The notes: generated by a model from the sequence alone, not told the origin. DNA of 64,000 bases from Mesostigma viride (GCA_009746045.1 RPFO01000078.1:1811080-1875079), one strand, 5' to 3'; counted from the stretch's first letter, positions 41,589 through 53,400 are shown. Made by a program: numbers and translations.

Positions 41589-42232
41589 ATTTAGATGAAC
41601 GCGGATCAGTGAGTTTCTGGTCTTCCCAAGATGTGATGAATGGAGCCATGGTTTCAACCAGCGGCTTTTAACCTTTACCACAGTTGCCTCACTACCCTGT
41701 GGTCACTAGCCTGAGGCGGCAGTACCCACGGACGGTGTTGGGAAAAGACGCTTGGCCACTGCTGTGTCCGAGCCTTTCTAGGTCTCACCATTGCTGCCAG
41801 GCCTTGCACGCCTTGGCAGGTCCGCCACTGTCAATTTCCTTGGTTGCATCAATCCAGGACGTCTGTCCTTCCATGAATGACAGTAACGCTCTGGATTTAT
41901 CCGTCATGACAAGTACCCGTCCATCCCAGGCCTGCAGGACTGCCAGTCCTGAAGTCCTGTGACATTCTTGGTACCATCAACCAATATTGACCACAGTACC
42001 TCCTAGTGACAGTCGGTCCTGTGACACGTAACGTGTGATGGTTCACCCAACACTGCCACGTGCCCTGTCCCTCACGTGTCCTTAGTCCTGGTACTGCTGT
42101 AGCGTCCGGCGGCATTACTTCGGGACTTGATAACTCTCAAGTTCCTTGTCCAAATGAGGCGTTTAGCACGGCGTTGGAAAGGCCACTTCAAGTATGATAT
42201 GCTTAGCATATTGCATCACCAATATGCTAACT
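41589..42232 (-). repeat. 3' LTR of Copia F
   Basis: 644 bp. Its minus-strand start AGTTAGC is directly preceded by the purine-rich AACAAGAAAGGGTTGG. The open frames at 41684-41962 and 41897-42115 recur exactly in the other LTR (49210-49488, 49423-49641) and are not genes. Confidence 0.9.
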
Positions 42233-43195
42233 CCAACCCTTTCTTGTTTTGGAGCTGCAAGCTTCACACCATGACCAACCCATTCCTTGCTGCCTTGTGA
42301 AATGGACACCTGGTTACCCTGGACTTATAATAAGCCTCATGAGCACCCCTTTTGCCACCTTAATGGTATCCTTCTTAGGGATCTATGGTTCAACCCTGCC
42401 ATCTGATCATTAACTTGACCTGCAGGTCATCCCCAACCCTTTCTTTTGCAACTGTACCTTGGCTTGGGCTTAAAGGAGGATATTGAATATTCCTTAGGCA
42501 ACATATCCTGGATATCTGAATGAGAGGCCCTGACTACAGGAAACGTATTACAGTGAGTTCCTGGTCTTCCCAGTTATCACTGGCGCCCGTTTCATGGCGC
42601 CCGCCCCGAGCGTTCCAGGCATCATCCATCCAAATGTTCACCAATGGAAACCACTTCAACACCACTGTGCCACTGCTTGATGGGGAGCCCATGTCATCAC
42701 TGGGTGTTAAAGCCCAGGAGTCATACATACCAGGCTGTGGCTCAACTAGGGAATCGAACCCTACCCCAGAACCCCAGGTTAAACTTAACCTGGTCACATG
42801 ACAGACAACAAGAGAGATTGGCATACAACATGATTATGTTTTATTATAGAATATCCACCAAAACCAATGTTGAGTGTTCCCAGTGGACCAGCCTGCACCA
42901 GCAAGGCCCAACTGTCAGGTTACAACACCATAATATCCAAGGTTGTCACTTATTCACAGCTAAAGAAAACTAAACAAGAGAGATATATACAAACAACCTG
43001 GAAGAACTCTCAACATGGCCTGCCCTGTCATGGCCTAACTGCCCGAGGCCAAAGGCATCCCACTGTGCTAATCCTTTACAGGAAGAGCTTGCTCCTGTTG
43101 AGCCTTCTACCTGCTTGGTGACAGGTAGGCTACCTGTTGCCCTCCCCCCTGGGGACAACAGCACTGGTCAGCCACCAACTGGCAAAGGCTGGACT
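42233..43195 (-). other. 3' noncoding region of Copia F
   Basis: About 960 bp without a gene. On the minus strand near 42738-42760 lies TAGGG-TTCGATT-CCCTA, a perfect 5-bp T-arm-like hairpin that also fits a B box, matching the position of a similar one in element A. Confidence 0.45.
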
Positions 43196-44356
43196 TCAAG
43201 TCCCACCAGAAAAGGGGTACATGAGCCCTTTGAGCACAGGGTATTGCAGCTCAGCCTTGCTCTCCAGCTTGGTGAGGGCGTCTGCTGGGTTGTCAACACC
43301 AGGCACATGTTCAAGATGAGCAAGGTAAGACATCTCCTTCAGCAACAAATAATCCAGATCCCTGCTCCTGGCGAGCTGTCTGTGCACAAACTGCACCATG
43401 CCCATGCTGTCTGTCTTGACCAGTGTGTGCAGCTGCAAGCTACAGGAAGCTACCTGACAGAGCTGGTAGAATAACTCCCTGAGGTAAAGAGCAGTGTGTA
43501 GCCCCTCACATATTGCCCTGCACTCAGCAATGTCACTGCTGGGCGTCACCCTGTTCTGTAACCTACTGTACCAGCTGACCAGAGAAGTGTGCTCCTGTTG
43601 TAGTGTAATGAGTGCTGCTGCCCTACCCCTGACATCCGTCACCTTCCTGCTGTCCATGGAACTGTCCACAAAAAGCACCATGTTGAGTGGTTTGTACAAG
43701 TCCACAGCTGCCAGTATGAGTGGAGGTGAGCTCCTGACAGACTCAACCACCTGCTCTGCCCCTACCTCAACCAGCTGAGCATCTGTGAGCCTACTCAGCA
43801 CCAACAAATCTGGGGCACAAATGCTAGCTAGCCAAGCCAACATTCCCCTGATTGTGGCACACCTGGCCTGGGTAATGGGCTGCTGGAGGGCATCAATGAT
43901 CTGCTGAGGATAGTTGTTGCCACCCTCCATCTTGATAAACCAAGTACCTGCCCTCTTGATCAGCGTGGCCTGCATTCCACAAAACACCATGGGCTCATCC
44001 TGCTTCATGTGCTGGACCTTTCCTAACTCAAACCTCTTCTGGATCTTGGACAGTACTGAATCCACCCACTCAGGAGGCCCTAGAAGGTGCAGGTCATCTC
44101 CATGCAGAGATGCAAACACAGGCAACCCTTCATGAGTACTCTGGAACAAGCAAGGATCAACTGGAGACACAGTAAAGCCACAGTGAGTTTTCAGAAACTT
44201 TTCCAGGCTCTTTCTCCAGATGATAGGGCTGGACCTGAGACCCTCCAAACCCTTGAGTATTCTGAGATATTTTGACTTGATCTCTGCTCTCCACACCTTG
44301 GGCACTGTTACAAAGAAGGGAGGGATATCACGCCACGTCTCCTTGGCCTGCTCCAC
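43196..44356 (-). pseudogene. Copia F reverse transcriptase C-terminal part and RNase H
   Basis: 387 codons in the frame after the break. Motifs are ILKGLEGLRSSPIIW, FASLHGDDLHLLGP, the connection FCGMQATLI, and RNase H with VLFVDSSMDSRKVTD, SSDIAECRAI, VKTDSMGMVQFV and PADALTKL. It lacks its own start. It was originally continuous with 44308-46731 and a single missing base near 44365, just after FKRAFLK, separates them. Confidence 0.85.
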
Positions 44357-46731
44357 ATCACCTTAAGAAAAGCCCTCTTGAAATCAATCAGCACAGAGCT
44401 GTACGCAATGCCCTTGACCAGGAAAGACAGATATATACACAGAACAATCCTCCAGGTATCATGCAGCATCCCAGGCGTATACAACTCCTCATCTGTCAGC
44501 TCCCCCGTGCCATGGTACTCAGTCACAACTGGCCTCACATGTGGCACCTGCACACCGTCTATCTCCTTCAGCTTGAGCACAAACAAGAGCCTTAGCAACT
44601 GATGCTCCCTGGGCAACTCATCCACAGGCTCAGCACAGTTAGACACTATCCAGTCATGCCCACTGGAGACAAACCCTAGAATCCATGCCTTAGCCATCTT
44701 GGGGCTTTGCATCAACTCTACCAACTGGTGCCAGGAAATAGGACTGTGACCAGCAATCTGGTACTTGTGCACCCCCAAGTCCCGTGGATCTAGGGTGGTT
44801 GGGATGATCAACAAGTCCTCAGCAATGGGCTCCTTGCCTTCAGGCCCCACACTCTGCTGCCCCTTCACAGCCTTGACTGCCACAGCTAGACCCTTGGAGT
44901 AGTGATATCTCTGGAGGGGCAAACTGCCATGACCTTCTAGTGCAAGCTCATCTGCTGACAGAGTCACTCCTGGCATGCACAAGAAATTCTGGCCCAAAAT
45001 GGCAGGCCCCTGGTACCCTTCCACCACACAGAACGCAGTGGGGACACCCAGGATAGGCACAGTCACTTCCCCTAGGATCTTCATTGTTACAGTGCCCGTA
45101 AAGTCACTCACTGCCCTGCAGCCAGCCTTATTCACCTTCAGGCCCTGAGCATCCTCCACCCTGATGATAGACACCTCTGAGTTAGTATCCACTTCTAGGG
45201 TAGCAGCCCAGCAAGAACCCCATTCAGTCAACTTAGATACCTTGGGATCCTTGTGCTTGTTGAACATGAGCGACCGGACAATGTCTGCCATGAGTGGCCT
45301 CTTGGACCCTGGTGCAGGCCCAGCCCCCGTTGGCTCCACCACAGGTGATGCAGTTGCCTCCTGCACCTCATCATCATCAGAGGGATAGCCACCTCCCACG
45401 TCAGTGACAGGCACATCAACTACCTGGTCCTTAACCTGGCCCTCCAGCCAACACTGGGGTCCAGGCCCGTCTGCAGGCCAGATTGCATGTGGCTTGCGTT
45501 CCTTGACGTTGGCCCAGCTCAACCTGTAAACATGCCTGGGATTACTCTCCAAGGCCACAAGGCAGGAACGATTGGCATCTTCCACACAGGTCACCACCCC
45601 GTTCTGCCACTTGCCCCTCTTGCCCTGCATTGATGGCTCCTTCCACATTCTGACCTTCAGCCCCACCTGAGGCCTCAGCACATTCCAGCCCCTATCCTTG
45701 CGTCTCAACTGAGCAAACACCCTGTCTGCTTTCCTCAAGCAAGCCTGGACCACTTCCTGGGCTAGCATCCCAAACTGCAGTGCTACAGGATTGACAGCCA
45801 CCCCGTCATAATAGTAGTTTATTCTGAGGTTCAACTGTTCTTCCACCTGCCTGGTCCACACTGCCCTCTCCAAAGCAGATGCTACCAGTGGCACCTTAGG
45901 TTCTGCCAGCACTACGGTCTTGACCTCCCTGATGGATCTCTCCACAGCACCTTGCTGTCCATGGCTCTCCCTGGGCGTGACCAGCAGCTTGCATGGCAGT
46001 TGCTCCTGCTGTGACAGTAGGCACTCAAACTGAATATCAGCCTGTACTGTCTTGTACACCCCAAAGCCTGGTAAGAGAGTCTGCAAGCCCAGCAGCAGGG
46101 TATTCCCCTTCATATCTGGCAGAATCTGGAGCAGCCTGTACCTGCTAAATCTGTCCACTGCCACCAAAATGTATAAGCCCCTGATATGCTGGACGTCTAC
46201 CTGGATGTCCCCCTTCTCCCTGGCAGGCTCCCTAGCATGGGACCTTGGCTTCTTGGCAGCATTCTCCTTACAAGCACATTGCTCAGCTGCAGCCCTGCAT
46301 GCTTCCCTCAGTGGCTCATCTCCAATCTTCCAACCAAACATCTCAGCCATGGCTGTGTGACCAAAGATATTGTGCAGCCTGCGTCCAGCATCCGTGTAGC
46401 TCAGTTGCCTAGCCAGATTACGCACCTGGGAAGACGCCTGGACGGGCCCTGCGTGTGAGGACGCAACATCCACCTTCTGCATCTTGGATCCAGAGGACCC
46501 AGCAGACCCTCCCAGCAGAGCATCTAGGCTCCCAGAGCCAACCCTGTCTGGGGACCCTCCACCTGTTGACAGTTGAGGGGATTGTTGTGCTGCAGCATGC
46601 ATGCAATCTTGTGGAATGAGAACATCAGTACACCCCTGGTGCTGATCAGAGGTGGCACCCTGCCCAGATTTATTTACATGTGAAGCTGTGTCCCCACAGG
46701 GTGTCTCACTATGTACACGGGACTGCTTCAC
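44357..46731 (-). CDS. Copia F pol, first part: integrase, protease-like domain, start of reverse transcriptase
   Basis: Counted from the GTG at 46731: integrase zinc region H120/H125 with QCACK near 151-155. The catalytic triad is D179 (IQVDV), D232 (QADIQF) and E264 (AVERSI). The SH3-like tail lies at about 360-410. The protease-like domain starts at about 511 with LEVDTNSEVSII (D515) and has AILGQNFLCMPG. Reverse transcriptase begins after it and reaches LIDFKRAFLK, where the frame breaks. No protease precedes integrase. Entry is likely by readthrough of the upstream UGA. Confidence 0.85.
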
Positions 46732-46737
46732 TAGTCA
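46731..46737 (-). promoter_or_regulatory. Stop-codon readthrough motif UGA CUA G between gag and pol of Copia F
   Basis: The minus strand reads CAG AAG TGA CTA GTG AAG. Gag ends QSDQK at the TGA and the same frame continues into pol for about 800 codons. UGA-CUA-G is the best-characterised leaky stop context in animal and viral readthrough genes. Element A has UGA-CUU-G at the same point. Readthrough as in gammaretroviruses would set the Gag to Gag-Pol ratio. Confidence 0.7.
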
Positions 46738-48057
46738 CTTCTGATCAGACTGCCCCTTCTTCTTGTTTGGGCAATCCCTCTTCCAGTGACCTTCCTTGCC
46801 ACAAGCAAAACACTTGCTCTTGCCAGACCCTCCCCCTGGGGCCTTGCTGTCCTGCTTGTTCTGGTTGCCTGAGGCCTGATTGTTATTCTGCCCCTGGCCA
46901 CCACCCTTACCCTGCTGATGGCTGTTACGGTTGCCAGACTGGTTCCCCTGATTCTGGTTCCCCTGCTGACCTCCTCCACCACCCTGGTTCTGCTCCTTCT
47001 GGGCCTGCTTCCTTCTCCTGCTACCATACCGTGTCCCAGATGGGGTACGGTTCTTGCCCTGGCTAGCCTGAGACGCTGACCCTCCCTGAGAACTGATACC
47101 CTTGCAGGTAGGGACCCGGGTCCTGAAGTTTAGTATCACACGCTTCAGAGCCCCCCAGGTGCCATCAGTGAGATCACAGAGCTGCCTAGCAGTAGCCCTA
47201 CCTTCCTCTGACAAGCCCATCTTATCAAAGAAGTGGTCTGCTGCTGCCCTGACTGTCACACTGAAGCCCTGCTTCTTGCCTGCCTCCACGATCAACTCAA
47301 ACCTGGCCAGCTCAGCAGCCACCTCACCCTTGATCTCAAACTCATCAAATTCTCTCTTCTTTTCCATGGTGAGATTGTGAACCCTGTCAGAAAACTCCTC
47401 CTTGATGTCATAGGAACTGCAGCCAAGTGTGCCCCTCTTTCAGAGCATGCCTAGCCATGTCATTGACCCTTTCAGACGACCCCTTGTTTGCGGTGGAAGA
47501 GTGAAACACCCTGACAATATCCACACCTGCTGCGACAGAGCCCACAACTAGCTTCATGTCATCAAGCCATTTATCCAGGTTGTCTTGCTTCAGGGAGGGT
47601 TGAGCGCTTTCTGCCCATTCATGACTGTCACAGCATCAGAAAATGGACGGGTGCCAGGCAACACACTCCCCACACGCACTGGTGGTGCCTGGGGAGGGTC
47701 AATCCTAGCCTCCAAACGCTCGGGCAACATACCAGACACCCTATCGTGAACAGCAGCTTGCTTTGCAGCACGCACACCTGGGGTGACGATGGCGTCCTCC
47801 TCACCAGGCGTTGTGAGCACCACTGCATCCGTAGGTCGCCTGGCACGCTTGACTTTCTCCGCCTCAGCTTGCCCATCACGCCACCGCTTGTGTGTTCTCC
47901 CGGCTCTGGGGTCCATCTCTGGGATAGGTTGCCCAGCTGGCGCCTCCACGCCCCTCTCCTCCATCGCCTCCCCTTCCTCTCTGGCGATGTCCTCCTCTGC
48001 CGTTCGCTCCCGTTGCTCCTCGAATGTCGCCGCACCCCGGCTTGCCCTCCTAGGCAT
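46738..48057 (-). pseudogene. Copia F gag, frame-broken
   Basis: Likely start ATG 48057 (MPRRASRGAATFEEQRERTA). After KALNPP the frame shifts near 47595 (continuing LDKWLDDMKLVVGSVAAGVD) and again near 47420 before KKREFDEFEIKGEVAAELAR. The C-terminal part has a Gly/Gln/Asn-rich tract and the zinc knuckle CFACGKEGHWKRDC (46770-46812). The last block, 47367-46738, runs in frame to the UGA. Confidence 0.7.
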
Positions 48058-48128
48058 TATATACAATGGCTGCGACCAACTTTGCAACAAGAAAACAGCA
48101 AACTCTCCACCTATCCTCCACCCCCTCA

Positions 48129-49090
48129 AGCCTCGTTTTCAGACGAAGCTTCTCCTGCAACCGGTGCAGGTGCTGGCTCGTGGAACGGTCCCTCCACCGG
48201 ATTCAATGGCTGCCCCTGGTCGTCGTGAGTAGGCACAGGCCTAATAACCACCGGAAGCCTCAAACCATACGCGTAATCACGTATCCAGCGAGAACGCCCC
48301 CACCTCAGCAAATGGGCCTCACCTAAACCAACGTTGTCGTCAATGTGGTAGCGATTAAGCTCGTCCCGCTGCGCCTGCTCACGGCCCTCCTGAGAGCCGT
48401 CGCCCTCGTGACGCCTCTGGGCCGGCTGTACTACCGCCCCTGCTGGCTGATCTACGAAGTCGTAGAAGGCGTCGTCGGCTGAGACCTCTCGACCGCCAAC
48501 CACGTCGACAGTCAAACTTAGCTGGTTTAACTCTCGGCGAGAATGTGGAGTATCCCGACTAGTGTAGATGGAGAAGGGATTAAGAGTAATGAAGACACGA
48601 TCAGCAGCGCCTCTGGTCAACTCTAAGACAGAGTGCGCCAGATTCTGGCACTCTGCCACCAACGCCTGCGTACTGCCACGAACGATGGCCTCCCGCCTGT
48701 CCCGGGCGACCTGCACCACGTTTGGCACGCCGGTGTAGTCGTCCCCAAGGCGGAGATTGGCGACAAGGTCGTTTATCTCTCGGGCACCCCCGAGGCTTAT
48801 GGCAATTATCTGCAAAAGCAGAGTGACCACCTGCTCAAACGCGAATGCGTTTGTGTGGCCAGCCCGCCAAGACGCTGGCAGCCTTCTGATGATTTCCGCG
48901 AGGTCCTCGCGAAATCTCAGCAGCTGCTCGGCGCTCCTCGGACGTACTCGCCCGGCGCCGACACCGCTCTAATATTTCGGCGCACTTCCTCCGAGTCCTC
49001 GTGCCCTCCTGCGGGTACTGGACTGGACGCCGCTACCGTTGCTGCACGCGCAAAGGTGTTTGTCCTAGCTTCAGAGTCCGAATTCGACAT
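48129..49090 (-). CDS. 5' ORF (ORF0) upstream of gag in Copia F
   Basis: ATG 49090 (MSNSDSEARTNTFARAATVA) lies 24 nt inside the 5' LTR. After SAPGEYVR a 1-nt shift near 48955 leads to SAEQLLRFREDLAEIIRRLP and then the long frame to 48129 (INDLVANLRLGDDYTGV, ending in an acidic tail with SSENEA). Total about 320 residues, helix-rich, no known domain. It ends about 70 bp before the gag ATG. Copia A has an ORF of similar size and place. It may be an accessory or N-terminal Gag protein. Confidence 0.5.
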
Positions 49091-49114
49091 ATCCGTCGAC
49101 CAGACTGTAATACG

Positions 49115-49758
49115 ATTTAGATGAACGCGGATCAGTGAGTTTCTGGTCTTCCCAAGATGTGATGAATGGAGCCATGGTTTCAACCAGCGGCTTTTAACCT
49201 TTACCACAGTTGCCTCACTACCCTGTGGTCACTAGCCTGAGGCGGCAGTACCCACGGACGGTGTTGGGAAAAGACGCTTGGCCACTGCTGTGTCCGAGCC
49301 TTTCTAGGTCTCACCATTGCTGCCAGGCCTTGCACGCCTTGGCAGGTCCGCCACTGTCAATTTCCTTGGTTGCATCAATCCAGGACGTCTGTCCTTCCAT
49401 GAATGACAGTAACGCTCTGGATTTATCCGTCATGACAAGTACCCGTCCATCCCAGGCCTGCAGGACTGCCAGTCCTGAAGTCCTGTGACATTCTTGGTAC
49501 CATCAACCAATATTGACCACAGTACCTCCTAGTGACAGTCGGTCCTGTGACACGTAACGTGTGATGGTTCACCCAACACTGCCACGTGCCCTGTCCCTCA
49601 CGTGTCCTTAGTCCTGGTACTGCTGTAGCGTCCGGCGGCATTACTTCGCGACTTGATAACTCTCAAGTTCCTTGTCCAAATGAGGCGTTTAGCACGGCGT
49701 TGGAAAGGCCACTTCAAGTATGATATGCTTAGCATATTGCATCACCAATATGCTAACT
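49115..49758 (-). repeat. 5' LTR of Copia F
   Basis: 644 bp, nearly identical to the 3' LTR. Its right edge GCTAACT is followed by GTAGC (49759-49763). No TGG-type primer site is present just inside; the minus strand reads CGTATTACAGTCTGG. Confidence 0.9.
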
Positions 49759-49763
49759 GTAGC

Positions 49764-50490
49764 TTTGGTGTAATTGAAGCAGTATGGACGACAAAGCGGT
49801 TGTCGTCAGGATCAGATACTGAGCGTGGCTACGAGGTAAGGCTGACGCAAGATATTGCGTAAGTGTGAGGCATTCATTGGGATAAGTGTGTGTTTCCACC
49901 AGGGCGTTGGATGTAGCTCTGTGTGGATCTTTGAACTCTGTCTTGGTCATGGTGGTGCGTGGCAAGTGTGGCCAGCCCTCCTTTCTTTCATCGAGCCCAG
50001 CTATTGCTGAAACAGAGCTGCCAAGTTAGGTAGAGTATTGGTAATAAAAACGTTCATTTCATTTGCAACAAAGAACCCAGTGTGAAGCCTAACCTAGTCA
50101 TACCTCACTCTCAGGTCTCACCTTTTTGAGAAGTGCAGTTGGCACCAGTGGCTTCTCGTCTTATCCACACAGAGCTAACTGAGAGTTGGTAGGTAAGCTT
50201 GGTCAAGGCTGAGGCCTCTTCCTGAATACTAGGAATAGAGGTAAAGCTGGCTGTGCAAGGCTGTCAAGGCAGGCAGCTTGCAAGCAGGTCCTGAAGCAGC
50301 ATTGGTTTTCAGCTTTCAGGCAATTGTTTTCTTTCTCCTTGCCCTGTGCATCTGGTGTGGTGCCAGCAAGTTGAAGGGGCCAAGTGGTGGCCCCTGTGGT
50401 GCATACTGATTTTGCACTAGGTCTGCTCACTCTGTAGCCCAGTGATTGGTTGCAGAAACGGTGCTCACGAGAGCACAAGCACGAAGCTTG
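49764..50490 (+). other. Leader or flank upstream of gag G
   Basis: No gene recognised. It continues the locus interrupted by Copia F at 41588 and leads into the gag start at 50491. It may be the 5' leader of the element that encodes gag G. No LTR could be delimited. Confidence 0.35.
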
Positions 50491-51373
50491 ATGGCAGACC
50501 AAGATGGTCAACATCAAGGGGGCGCCAACCCCAACCAAGGCACGGTGGTGGATGGCGCACCGCGGCAGGGTGATGCTGCAGGCACGCAGGCATCCTTGCC
50601 AACTGGCGACAACGGCAATGGGCCACTCGTCCCACCAGCAGCCTCGGGTTCCGGGATGGGCAATGGGGGGGGGGTCGCCGATCGGAGTGGTGGCGTTGTT
50701 GGTGGTGGTGGTGACACATCGGTCGTCAACGGAGGGCTGGGTGGCAGCGCGGCAGGTCCTCAAGATGGAACAGTACTTCCCATCACACCATCATCGCAGA
50801 TTCGGCTCAGCGGGTTGGCAGGCACCGGGCTAGCGCCGGGGCCAAGTGCCAGCCAGGGGGTGGGTGCGGATGTGTTGCAGCAGATTTTGCAACATGTAGC
50901 ACAATCCCAACAACAGATGCTGAGCAGCAACAGCAGGCTATGCAGTTGCAGCAGCAGCAGACGGCGCAGTTGGCGGCGCAGATTGCAAGTCTGCACGCGA
51001 CGTGGACCGCGCAAGCAACGCTGACACCAGCGCCGCACCTACCACAGCCGCAAGTGTTGCAGCCGCAGGCGCAAGTTTGGCAGCCCCAAGCGCAGGTGTT
51101 GCAGTCGCAGGTGCCTTAAATGTCGCAGGCACCATCCGTGCAGCCACAGGCGCAAGTGCCACAGATGCAGGCGTCGCGGCAGCATGTGCCTGGGATGCCT
51201 AGTGCACAAACTGGGTTTTCTTTTGGCGTGCCGCATGCGCCGGCACCAACAAACCCAGTGACGCCACGGCTACAAACACCGTGGGTGCGGCCAGGCATCA
51301 TTCCGGGATTGCAGCTAGGCAGTCCATACACGGTGGAACGAGGCTATGGGCTGGAGCCGAGGTTTGTGGCTAC
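50491..51373 (+). pseudogene. gag G, 5' part, interrupted by CACTA element J
   Basis: ATG 50491 (MADQDGQHQGGANPNQGTVV). The N-terminus is Gly/Ala-rich, then DVLQQILQHVAQSQQQML. A frame break near 50930 leads to a Gln-rich coiled segment (MQLQQQQTAQLAAQIASLHA), a stop at 51118-51120 and Pro/Gln repeats (QPQAQV). It reaches RFVAT at the CACTA insertion. Removing element J and one TA joins it in frame to LPRTPSMPVGYNGSP on the right. The class of the parent retroelement is not clear. Confidence 0.55.
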
Positions 51374-51660
51374 ACTAGGAAGGGGTCTGTGACATTTTGT
51401 GATATTTTTTAATCACAAAATGTCACTTTTGTGACATTTTGTGATAAAAAAATGATAAAACGTGACAAAATGTGACAAAATGTGATAAAACTGTGACAAA
51501 TTGTGATCGAGACATGTCATGATTGTGACAAAACGTGACAAACGTGATAAAACCAGCATATTTTGTGATAACGTCATTATCACAAAATGTCAAAGTGTCA
51601 CAAAATGTCACAAACCCACAGAAAAACAAAATGTGATAAGGTGATAAATCACAACCACTC
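51374..51660. repeat. Left terminal inverted repeat and subterminal repeats of element J
   Basis: It starts CACTAGGAAGGGG. It is then dominated by repeated TGTGACAAAATGTGATAAA-like words in both orientations up to about 51650. Such arrays bind the transposase accessory protein in plant CACTA elements. Coding frames over it are spurious. Confidence 0.85.
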
Positions 51661-51670
51661 AGGGGAAGTG

Positions 51671-52620
51671 ATATTCTGATCAGACACTCCGCAAAGGTGA
51701 AAACCTTTGCGTTCAGTGCCGGGCCGCGGAAAACGCGGAAAACGCGATCTACAAATGAATCCGACCTGAATCGAACTGGGGACCTCTCGCACCAAATTTT
51801 GCTGACAGCAGGACGGACGTCTCCGGTTACCATGGCATCGCCAACTTACACCTACAGTCATCCGCAAAATTTCTCCTGTCCGGGGAGTGATGCAAGCCTT
51901 TCGGATTTGGTACTAGATAAATCACTCGAGATCTGTGTGTAGGAGTACTACACACGTGTCTGCACGCGAGACTTGTTCAGTCTCGCACCGTGAGACGGGC
52001 TGAACACGGCTGAATCCTTCTTTAGAAGGGGGCGTAGCCGGTACTATCGAAATCAGCCAAACGTATATTCTGATCAGACACTCCGCAAAGGTGAAAACCT
52101 TTGCGTTCAGTGCCGGGCCGCGGAAAACGCGGAAAACGCGATCTACAAATGAATCCGACCTGAATCGAACTGGGGACCTCTCGCACCAAATTTCGCTGAC
52201 AGCAGGACGGACGTCTCCGGTTACCATGGCATCGCCAACTTACACCTACAGTCATCCGCAAAATTTCTCCTGTCCGGGGAGTGAGGCAAGCCTTTCGGAT
52301 TTGGTACTAGATAAATCACTCGAGATCTGTGTGTAGGAGTACTACACACGTGTCTGCACGCGAGACTTGTTCAGTCTCGCACCGTGAGACGGGCTGAACA
52401 CGGCTGAATCCTTCTTTAGAAGGGGGCGTAGCCGGTACTATCGAAATCAGCCAAACGTATATTCTGATCAGACACTCCGCAAAGGTGAAAACCTTTGCGT
52501 TCAGTGCCGGGCCGCGGAAAACGCGGAAAACGCGATCTACAAATGAATCCGACCTGAATCGAACTGGGGACCTCTCGCACCAAATTTTGCTGACAGCAGG
52601 ACGGACGTCTCCGGTTACCA
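51671..52620. repeat. 394-bp tandem repeat, about 2.4 copies, with a tRNA-like B box
   Basis: Units start at 51671, 52065 and 52459 (TATTCTGATCAGACACTCCG). The third stops after CGGTTACCATGG. Units differ by very few bases. On the minus strand each holds GAGAGGTCCCCAGTTCGATTC, resembling a tRNA variable/T-loop and Pol III B box, preceded by a hairpin with GTC in the loop (TGCTGTCAGCA). This suggests a tRNA-derived SINE core amplified in tandem. Pairing of the T stem is imperfect. Confidence 0.7.
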
Positions 52621-53400
52621 TGGGGAAGTGATATATCACTTAGGGGAAGTGATATACTCAGGGGAAGTGATATATCACAAAGCACGCATAATGCACATCC
52701 GCAGCAAGGAAGTGCGTGCATGCCGCAGCAGAGATGGAGAAGGAAAAGGCCAAGGTGGGACACGGCAAGGTGGCAATGCCAGGAGAGACAACACGTGCAG
52801 CGGTACGGGGCAAGCTTTCAAAGGATGACACCAAGAACTCGCCACTGAGAAAGTTCTTAAGCGCAGGTGACAACTTGAAAAACCAGAGGGGGGTACTGAA
52901 AGGAACTGACAAAACAAGCTGGAAACACCCTTAGGTGCATGATAAAATGCACCACAATGTCATGTGCCGTGGGAGACATGGTTTATTGCAAAAATATCGA
53001 CTGGGATGTTAAGAAAAACACCAATATTGAACATTCAGGGCAATCGTCATCACGGTCATCAAGTGTCAACCTCCGACCCATCGCTGGCCAAGCATCCATC
53101 ATGCTGATCAAAGGTGGCATCGTCAATATCTACACTAAATCACAACACTGCATCATGCATCCATTGCTCTGAGCTCACAACACTGGTATGATAAAATGGC
53201 AACGGGGAGTGAACATGTTCAGATGGCATGCAACAACCCGATGAAATGGCACAACTGATCAAATACGAACACCAACTGTATTGATACACACACAAGGAAC
53301 GGTGCACTCAAGCATGGCTGTGGGTGGTGTGCAAAATGGACACCCACAATCATCTCACAAATGCAATATAAAATCTGTTGACCGACAAGCACAACGGGGC
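52621..53400. other. Internal sequence of element J with short inverted repeats
   Basis: Starts with three GGGGAAGTGATAT motifs (52622-52678) that form small palindromes with ATATCACTT. A plus frame at 52716-52934 is Lys-rich but has no known motif. Nothing else is recognised. Confidence 0.35.

Larger units (their letters stand above)
41589..49758 (-). mobile_element. Copia-type LTR retrotransposon F, recent insertion
   Basis: An 8170-bp element with equal 644-bp LTRs (41589-42232, 49115-49758) that differ at about one visible position (TTCGGGAC versus TTCGCGAC). GTAGC duplications flank it. On the minus strand the LTR begins AGTTAGCATATTGG. Order: 5' ORF, gag with knuckle, in-frame UGA-CUA, integrase, protease-like, reverse transcriptase, RNase H. 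A 1-nt break in reverse transcriptase (near 44365) and breaks in gag and ORF0 show this copy is no longer intact. Confidence 0.9.

Noticed and set aside
41684-42115. Two small ORFs repeated exactly at 49210-49641
   Set aside because: They lie inside the two LTRs of Copia F. The duplication is explained by the LTR pair.
51396-51650. CRISPR-like short repeats
   Set aside because: Motifs are short, AT-rich, in both orientations and without uniform spacers. They fit CACTA subterminal repeats in a eukaryote.
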